Made by a program: the position numbers and the translations under genes
Notes under the pieces: model-generated
Database searches by the model: none
What the model was told of the DNA's origin: nothing
What the model saw: the letters and a program-made list of their open reading frames with translations, nothing else
In this document: positions 22,319-25,866 of the stretch, one piece after another
Numbering within the stretch: the stretch's first letter is position 1
Layout: every line of letters begins with the position of its first letter
IMG/VR virus record: IMGVR_UViG_3300047457_000243
Span: 1-25,866 of that record
Strand: one strand, 5' to 3'
DNA: 25,866 nt
Source of the DNA: a virus

Positions 22319-22588
22319 CTAGTGCTTCGTTTGCGTGCGATGAACTGCATCGTAAGCATCCGAACTCGCCCGCAGGACGAACGAAATATCCTTACGGCTC
22401 ATGCCGCTTGTCTGACCGAGGGTGTATATCGTGGCGATCAATTCAGAAATGATCTGTGCCGGGTCGTCCATGAAGGCTCTGTAGATCGTCAGCGTTGTGG
22501 CGCACAGTTCACCCTCGTCCATCTCATCTGGCAGGGCATCCAGCAGGGCCTTCAGCTTGTCTTCGGTCATGTTGGGGCTAAGGCTCAT
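22319..22588 (-). CDS. Helical early protein
   Basis: This 89-aa protein is taken from ATG 22586-22588, which overlaps the stop of the upstream gene (ATGA). Starts further upstream lie inside that gene. It contains MSLSPNMTEDKLKALLDALP, then DEMDEGELCATTLTIYRAFM and LIATIYTLGQTSGMSRKDIS. It is acidic and predicted to be mostly helical. It lacks membrane or metal motifs. Function unknown. It lies in the middle of the leftward early operon. Confidence 0.65.
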   Translation of the reverse strand: MSLSPNMTEDKLKALLDALPDEMDEGELCATTLTIYRAFMDDPAQIISELIATIYTLGQTSGMSRKDISFVLRASSDAYDAVHRTQTKH

Positions 22589-22989
22589 GCAAGCACCCGC
22601 AGGTCCATAGCATCCAAAGCCCACAGCTCGGTGTTCGGCAGCCGCATCGTGCGCAGTTCAGCTTCCACTTCCCTAACGCCCGCGCCCAGCGCGTTGGCTA
22701 ATTCGTAAACTGTGGCAGCCCCGTGTTCTAGCTCGGCGCGGATTCGATCACGCAAATCCATCGATGGGGCAATCCCGCCATCTTCCAAGGAGATCGCCAG
22801 CCAAGGCGTCTTTTCCGGCTGGCTCATGTTCGGCACGATCTGCGCCATGATCTTCTGGCCGGGGCGCAGGACGGCTTCTAATGCCAGCTTGCTAGGGATG
22901 AACACATTCTGCGTCATGTCGCTGGCCAGCACGGCGAAGGTGGTGCCAGTGGCGAGGCGGTTTGTTACGATAATTTCAGTCGGTTGCAT
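22585..22989 (-). CDS. OB-like plus winged-helix-like early protein
   Basis: This 134-aa protein is taken from ATG 22987-22989, with GGAG seven bases upstream. Residues 1-68 (IIVTNRLATGTTFAVLASD, QNVFIPSKLA, LRPGQKIMAQIVPN) resemble a cold-shock/OB-fold-like strand set. Residues 78-130 (LRDRIRAELEHGAATVYELA, then GAGVREVEAELRTMR) resemble a winged helix. Together they suggest nucleic-acid binding. It overlaps the upstream gene by 14 bp. Fold calls are by pattern only. Confidence 0.65.
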   Translation of the reverse strand: MQPTEIIVTNRLATGTTFAVLASDMTQNVFIPSKLALEAVLRPGQKIMAQIVPNMSQPEKTPWLAISLEDGGIAPSMDLRDRIRAELEHGAATVYELANALGAGVREVEAELRTMRLPNTELWALDAMDLRVLA

Positions 22990-23161
22990 TGTCTTTCTCC
23001 AGTTCTGCAAGCTGTCTCTGCGCGTCGTTTCTGTAGTGGCTCAAAATAGCTACCTCTTCTCCAACCCATGCAGGGCGAACACCCGTGCCATATCTCCTTT
23101 CCAGATCGTCGATCTGGCTCTGCCGCAGTTCGATGTAGGCGATGATGTCCTGCTTGCTCAT
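22976..23161 (-). CDS. Small charged coiled-coil early protein
   Basis: This 61-aa protein is taken from ATG 23159-23161, with two in-frame GTG codons just upstream as alternatives. It contains MSKQDIIAYIELRQSQIDDL, then ERRYGTGVRPAWVGEEVAIL and a charged helical tail ending EKDNATD. It starts two bases after the stop of the 32-aa membrane peptide and overlaps the next gene by 14 bp. Function unknown. Confidence 0.65.
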   Translation of the reverse strand: MSKQDIIAYIELRQSQIDDLERRYGTGVRPAWVGEEVAILSHYRNDAQRQLAELEKDNATD

Positions 23162-23163
23162 GC

Positions 23164-23262
23164 TCACCACCCCATCCCGTGTCCGATGAGCAAGAGGCCG
23201 TAGCCCACTGCGAACAATGCGATGACTGCGATGGCTTCAGCGAGGATGTCACGGATACGCAT
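23164..23262 (-). CDS. 32-aa single-span membrane peptide
   Basis: This very short gene has strong context. ATG 23260-23262 overlaps the upstream stop (TAATG), GGAG lies eight bases ahead, and its TGA ends two bases before the next ATG. The product is MRIRDILAEAIAVIALFAVG followed by YGLLLIGHGMGW. That is a basic/acidic N-terminus, one ~20-residue hydrophobic span and a Gly/Trp end. The fit into the gap between two genes, plus ribosome binding site, supports a real gene. Function unknown. A membrane-modulating early peptide is a guess. Confidence 0.65.
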   Translation of the reverse strand: MRIRDILAEAIAVIALFAVGYGLLLIGHGMGW

Positions 23263-23456
23263 TAGTTGTTCTCCTTTGCATTTTTGATGGCGGCGTGCAG
23301 GCGCTCACGCAATTCAACGCGGCGCAGGTTGTGCAGCATCTCGCCCAGATCCTGATAGTCGGGCTGGCTGTGCGTGCTGTAGTCCATATCACGGTCGATA
23401 CAGTCGATGGCCGTGTAAGCGTGGTCAAGCGAGATGGTGATGGTGATGTTGGTCAT
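23262..23456 (-). CDS. Small early protein
   Basis: This 64-aa protein starts with MTNITITISLDHAYTAIDCI, then DRDMDYSTHSQPDYQDLGEM and LHNLRRVELRERLHAAIKNA. A short beta-strand pair is followed by a helix-rich half. The start has AGGAG upstream, overlapping the end of the 57-aa gene. It is downstream-coupled to the 32-aa peptide through TAATG. Function unknown. Confidence 0.65.
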   Translation of the reverse strand: MTNITITISLDHAYTAIDCIDRDMDYSTHSQPDYQDLGEMLHNLRRVELRERLHAAIKNAKENN

Positions 23457-23465
23457 GTCATTCTC

Positions 23466-23639
23466 CTAGAATGGTGGTTCGGCTTGGTCTTTGGTTGGTT
23501 TCCACTGTGGCGGCGCGTAGGCCGCTGGCTGCGGGCGGGGTGCTTGCTGGGCGATGACGCCCAGCAAGTCTAGTTCATCGTCGCGTTGCTTGTGATAAAG
23601 CCAATCGCCGTAGTCTTCTTCGTAGCGGTAGCGGGTCAT
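23466..23639 (-). CDS. 57-aa Pro/aromatic-rich early protein
   Basis: This gene starts at ATG 23637-23639, which overlaps the upstream stop (ATGA), and ends at TAG 23466-23468. It encodes MTRYRYEEDYGDWLYHKQRD, then DELDLLGVIAQQAPRPQPAA and a Pro-rich tail ending DQAEPPF. It fills exactly the gap between the 66-aa and 64-aa genes, and its TAG is part of the next ribosome binding site (TAGGAG). The N-terminus is charged and aromatic and the C-terminus is flexible. Function unknown. Confidence 0.65.
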   Translation of the reverse strand: MTRYRYEEDYGDWLYHKQRDDELDLLGVIAQQAPRPQPAAYAPPQWKPTKDQAEPPF

Positions 23640-23836
23640 GCTTGCGACCGCGCAACCGTTGCATCAACCGCAGCATCAAGGATGCGCGCCTTTGCAATAT
23701 CCAGCTTCCACTGCGAGCGGCTGGATGCTGCGGCTCGCATGGCTGCATTCAGAATGCTGCAAGCAGCTTCAATGCGCCCGTGTGCTGCATGCTGCTCTGC
23801 AATCTGAATGGTTTTTGCGATGGTCATCTTGGTCAT
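23636..23836 (-). CDS. First gene of leftward early operon, helical protein
   Basis: This 66-aa protein contains MTKMTIAKTIQIAEQHAAHG, then RIEAACSILNAAMRAAASSR and a closing ILDAAVDATVARSQA. It is Ala-rich and looks like a helical repeat (TPR-like) fragment. ATG 23834-23836 or the second Met three codons later may be used. It lies directly downstream of the leftward promoter candidate at 23861-23888. Function unknown. Confidence 0.65.
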   Translation of the reverse strand: MTKMTIAKTIQIAEQHAAHGRIEAACSILNAAMRAAASSRSQWKLDIAKARILDAAVDATVARSQA

Positions 23837-23860
23837 CCTTGTTTGCTAGTTCGTGCCACC

Positions 23861-23888
23861 ACCATACAGCCTGCCGCACCGCGTGCAA
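23861..23888 (-). promoter_or_regulatory. Leftward early promoter candidate
   Basis: On the - strand TTGCAC (23883-23888) and TATGGT (23861-23866) are separated by 16 bp, a sigma70-like pair. It lies 25 bp upstream of the first gene of the leftward operon. It was found by eye and is untested. Confidence 0.5.
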
Positions 23889-23896
23889 ACAAATAA

Positions 23897-23934
23897 TTGC
23901 GCTTGACGCATCTTTTTTTGAGCATTAAGCGTAA
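23897..23934 (+). promoter_or_regulatory. Imperfect inverted-repeat operator candidate
   Basis: TTGCGCTTGACGC at 23897-23909 and GCATTAAGCGTAA at 23922-23934 form an inverted repeat, matching at 10 of 13 positions, with a 12-bp T-rich centre. The left arm overlaps the rightward -35 candidate and the right arm its -10 zone. It lies upstream of the HTH gene at 23962, so autoregulation is plausible. Confidence 0.5.
23903..23931 (+). promoter_or_regulatory. Rightward promoter candidate
   Basis: TTGACG (23903-23908) is a good -35 match, followed after 17 bp by TAAGCG (23926-23931), a weak -10. It would serve the HTH operon starting at 23962. The poor -10 makes this tentative. Confidence 0.35.
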
Positions 23935-23961
23935 ATCACCGAAACAAGGGAGAGCGCCAAC

Positions 23962-24180
23962 ATGATGGCTCAGAAACAAATACGGGAGTGGTGCGCCAAA
24001 GACGGCCGCAAGCTGGGCTGGGTCGCACAGCAGATCCCGGTGGCATCCTCCAGCTTCAGCCGCTGGATGACGGGACGCATCGTGCCGTCCGCAGTCTACC
24101 GCCACCGCATCGCGGACATCACAGGGATCGAGGATCTGCGGTTCGAAGAAGAATGGATCGCGGAAGGAGCAATGTCGTGA
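23962..24180 (+). CDS. Cro/CI-like HTH regulator
   Basis: This 72-aa protein has tandem ATGs at 23962/23965 with GGGAG nine bases upstream. It contains QKQIREWCAKDGRKLGWVAQ, QIPVASSSFSRWMTGRIVPS and YRHRIADITGIEDLRF. The middle is a classic xre/Cro-type helix-turn-helix, with the recognition helix near SSSFSRWMTG. It is the first gene of a rightward four-gene operon, divergent from the early leftward operon. An inverted repeat lies upstream, so control of both directions is likely. Cro versus repressor cannot be told from this sequence. Confidence 0.8.
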   Translation: MMAQKQIREWCAKDGRKLGWVAQQIPVASSSFSRWMTGRIVPSAVYRHRIADITGIEDLRFEEEWIAEGAMS

Positions 24181-24494
24181 AGCGCGCAGAAATACTCGAC
24201 ACCGCCAAAGAGTACGTCACCAAGGATCGCGCAGGCACGCACGGCGACGCGGAGGCCAACTTCGGATTGATCGCCGCGTACTGGTCGGCCCACCTCGGGC
24301 GGAACATCAAGCCGCACGACGTGGCCGTCATGATGACGCTCCTGAAGCTGGCACGCGCCAAGTCGAACCCGGCCCACGCGGACAACTGGGTCGATGGCTG
24401 CGGCTATCTGGCCTGCGGCGGCGAGATCGCTGACAAGGAGAGCGACGCGCAGGCCAAGATGATGGTCGGCTTGAGGGGGGAGGCTCTGCGATGA
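24177..24494 (+). CDS. DUF6378-like phage protein
   Basis: This 105-aa protein is read from GTG 24177, which overlaps the regulator stop (GTGA), with GGAAGGAG upstream. It contains AEILDTAKEYVTKDRAGTHG, then DAEANFGLIAAYWSAHLG, VAVMMTLLKLARAK and HADNWVDGCGYLACGGEIA. That THGD plus HADNWVDxxGYLACGG pattern is the DUF6378-type family seen in phage early regions, as recalled. It may relate to MazG-like nucleotide metabolism, but no metal-binding E-x-x-E motif is clear. Function unknown. Confidence 0.75.
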   Translation: MKRAEILDTAKEYVTKDRAGTHGDAEANFGLIAAYWSAHLGRNIKPHDVAVMMTLLKLARAKSNPAHADNWVDGCGYLACGGEIADKESDAQAKMMVGLRGEALR

Positions 24495-24697
24495 AGCTGC
24501 ACGAACTCAAAGCAATCATCGACGGCTTGGTCGATGTCCACGGCGGCGACATGGAAGCGCGGTTCAAATACCGTTTCGGATCGGGCCGCACGGCGCAAGG
24601 ATCGGTCACATCGTATCAGGTCAGCACGCCAATGCACGGCGACAGAAGCGGCTTTGTACGCTTCGCCATCGACCACGCACGCGGGGAGCCTGAGTGA
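24491..24697 (+). CDS. Small unknown protein of the HTH operon
   Basis: This 68-aa protein starts at ATG overlapping the previous stop (ATGA). It contains MKLHELKAIIDGLVDVHGGD, then RFKYRFGSGRTAQGSVTSYQ and a tail ending DHARGEPE. A helix, strand and loop pattern is seen with no metal or membrane motif. It is translationally coupled to its neighbours on both sides. Function unknown. Confidence 0.65.
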   Translation: MKLHELKAIIDGLVDVHGGDMEARFKYRFGSGRTAQGSVTSYQVSTPMHGDRSGFVRFAIDHARGEPE

Positions 24698-24918
24698 AGC
24701 TTGAAAGGAGCAAAGCAGAATGGCATTGCCTGCGTGTTGCGGCACGCGGGCAAGAGCCAACACATGCCGAAAAGGTAGCGACAATCATCGGCGTGCAGGA
24801 ACTTAAAGGTTATATGCTTCAACTGCACAAAGAAAACCGTCTTGACGATGGTGCCAAGACGGCAATTCAAAGGCGGCTTTCCGAACTAGAAGCTTTTTAT
24901 GGGCGCAAGCTGGGCTAG
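24694..24918 (+). CDS. Small helical protein, last gene of HTH operon
   Basis: This 74-aa protein is read from GTG 24694, which overlaps the previous stop (GTGA). It contains LERSKAEWHCLRVAARGQEP, then HAEKVATIIGVQELKGYMLQ and LDDGAKTAIQRRLSELEAFY. It is mostly helical and basic. Its 3' end overlaps the 3' end of the oppositely oriented nuclease gene by 33 bp, a tail-to-tail overlap with no terminator visible between them. Function unknown. Confidence 0.65.
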   Translation: MKLERSKAEWHCLRVAARGQEPTHAEKVATIIGVQELKGYMLQLHKENRLDDGAKTAIQRRLSELEAFYGRKLG

Positions 24919-25353
24919 ATCACTGGCCGCCAGCCAAGCCTCAAAAGCCTGCCAAGCCGCGTCACAGCCCATCGCAACACAGGCAAACGCCCCAGCTTTG
25001 GCCGATGCTGCAAGATATTCCTTCTGCCCATCTTGCCAGCGCCCTTGCGTCGGGTCGCGGCGCTTCAATTCGCATACAAAAGCCACCCGCGCCGGGATGA
25101 TGATGTCCGAAGCACCCGGCGTCATGCCTTCGGCCTTGTGCTTCGACACAGCGCCAAACTGGCCTCCGATCCGCAGTCCTTCATTGCGCGGATGCAGCGC
25201 CAAGATCCCCCATGTGTCGGGATGCGCGCGCCGCAGCCGACCGAAGAACGTGATCTGTTCTTGCTCCTCGGTAGGGCATTTGCCGCGAAACTCCAGATCA
25301 CCAAATGTCAGCACGCCATCCTGCGCGATGTCCTGAAAATCACTGAGCCGCAT
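24886..25353 (-). CDS. VRR-NUC-type nuclease
   Basis: This 155-aa protein is taken from ATG 25351-25353, with GGGAG seven bases upstream; an earlier in-frame start lies inside the previous gene. It contains PTEEQEQITFFGRLRRAHPD, then LALHPRNEGLRIGG, KAEGMTPGASDIIIP (73-87) and CELKRRDPTQGRWQDGQKEYL (94-114, spelled here as overlapping blocks CELKRRD and GRWQDGQKEYL). HP-N-E-G, G-x-S-D and E-L-K with downstream Q are PD-(D/E)xK VRR-NUC signatures. The family includes structure-specific phage nucleases acting in recombination or replication. It overlaps the upstream helicase-like gene by 14 bp. Confidence 0.8.
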   Translation of the reverse strand: MRLSDFQDIAQDGVLTFGDLEFRGKCPTEEQEQITFFGRLRRAHPDTWGILALHPRNEGLRIGGQFGAVSKHKAEGMTPGASDIIIPARVAFVCELKRRDPTQGRWQDGQKEYLAASAKAGAFACVAMGCDAAWQAFEAWLAASDLAQLAPIKSF

Positions 25354-25866
25354 GTTGTTCTCCCTCGCTAAATGGATCCCACTCGATTTCCGCAACGCTT
25401 GGCGCTTCCGGCTCTATGTCCTCCGGGCGGTTATAGGCGCGGATGTCAAAAAACCCGCTTTCAACGTCTTTGCGATATGTCACGGTCCTTGGCGCAACAG
25501 TTCCGCCTTGCGTGGCTCCGTCAAAGGCGTTCCACTGAGACTGCCCTCTAATGTGCTTGGCCTCCGGCATCACCCAAGTCGTAAATTGCCTGTGAGGTGT
25601 CACCCATTCAACGCGCAGGGTCTTGTTGCCGCTGCGGCTGATGTTGGGCGATGCCGACATGCTAAGAACACGGTCAGTCTGCCAGCGCGTGGGATCGCGT
25701 TTCAGTGCCTTAAAGTCTGCCTTCAGCTTCTCATTTGGGTCGACAATCTCGCACTTGCAGAATGCACAGTATCGCGCGGCAATGTCGTTCTCCATGCTGC
25801 AATTCGGGCACTCTTTAAACGTCCAGCGATAGCCGCAGCGTTCATACTCACCGCGCTTGCCAGATT
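25340..25866 (-). CDS. Helicase-like protein, C-terminal part with zinc fingers
   Basis: The frame is open to the right window edge, so the N-terminus is missing; ATG 25795 is internal. The visible part has zinc-binding C-G-Y-R, then KECPNCSMENDI and ARYCAFCKCEIVDPNEKLKA. A beta-rich C-terminal domain follows (LRVEWVTPHRQFTTWVMP, RTVTYRKDVESG, FFDIRAYNRPEDIEP). This zinc-ribbon plus closing domain pattern is one I associate with the C-terminal ends of phage DEAD/DEAH-type helicases. The helicase core is outside the window, so the assignment is tentative. The nuclease gene downstream overlaps its stop. Confidence 0.6.
   Translation of the reverse strand, partial: SGKRGEYERCGYRWTFKECPNCSMENDIAARYCAFCKCEIVDPNEKLKADFKALKRDPTRWQTDRVLSMSASPNISRSGNKTLRVEWVTPHRQFTTWVMPEAKHIRGQSQWNAFDGATQGGTVAPRTVTYRKDVESGFFDIRAYNRPEDIEPEAPSVAEIEWDPFSEGEQHAAQ

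Noticed and set aside
22247-22708. 153-aa + strand frame across the early operon
   Set aside because: Composition lacks any domain and it lies opposite three well-coupled - strand genes with ribosome binding sites.
1-25866. tRNA genes, integrase and attachment sites
   Set aside because: I saw no cloverleaf with a GTTCRA-type arm, no recombinase motif and no tRNA-end duplication. The window gives no direct evidence of lysogeny.

Overview
The window is a contiguous piece of a tailed double-stranded DNA phage (or prophage) genome with short-tailed, SU10/P22-like virion genes. The likely host is an alphaproteobacterium, perhaps a Rhodobacterales relative. That host call is only an inference from the moderately high GC content, the codon choice and the flavour of the protein families. 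No integrase, terminase, tRNA or bacterial gene is visible. The left edge cuts an adaptor-like gene and the right edge cuts a helicase-like gene, so the element continues on both sides.

Late region (1-20205, all on the + strand, tightly packed with many ATGA/TAATG stop-start overlaps). The order is: end of a head-tail adaptor; four tail-fibre or fibre-tip proteins, one with eight 20-residue repeats and one with six ~100-residue repeats; a tail chaperone; a nozzle-like tail protein; a jelly-roll tail protein; a small GNAT-like protein; four internal/ejection proteins, one with a lytic transglycosylase-like domain; the portal; a small TTG-started protein; an acidic scaffold; a SU10-type (DUF5309) major capsid protein; a capsid decoration candidate flanked by two identical UUCG-loop terminator hairpins; two small proteins; a lysis cassette; and an HTH-metallophosphoesterase fusion protein. 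The lysis cassette holds a holin-like protein, a GH24 endolysin with a C-terminal membrane anchor, a small secreted protein and overlapping Rz/Rz1 spanins. Portal, scaffold and capsid therefore lie downstream of the tail and ejection genes.

Early leftward region (23836 down to 20323, - strand). Twelve small genes form a compact operon, including two below 60 codons (a 57-aa Pro-rich protein and a 32-aa single-membrane-span peptide). They include zinc-ribbon, HTH-like, OB/winged-helix-like and unknown proteins. The operon converges on the late genes across a 117-bp gap that holds a perfect 11-bp inverted repeat. A perfect 32-bp direct repeat flanks one 74-aa gene of the operon.

Control region and right end. 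A 125-bp divergent intergenic region (23837-23961) holds a leftward promoter candidate, a rightward promoter candidate and an imperfect inverted repeat covering the latter. It drives a four-gene + strand operon that begins with a Cro/CI-like HTH protein (23962-24918). This operon collides tail-to-tail with a second leftward operon encoding a VRR-NUC-type nuclease and the C-terminal end of a zinc-finger helicase-like protein.

No obviously new multi-gene defence or mobile system is visible. The most unusual items are the membrane-anchored endolysin, the HTH-phosphoesterase beside the lysis genes, the regular 20-residue/10-residue fibre repeats, the duplicated terminators around the decoration gene, and the direct-repeat-flanked early gene.
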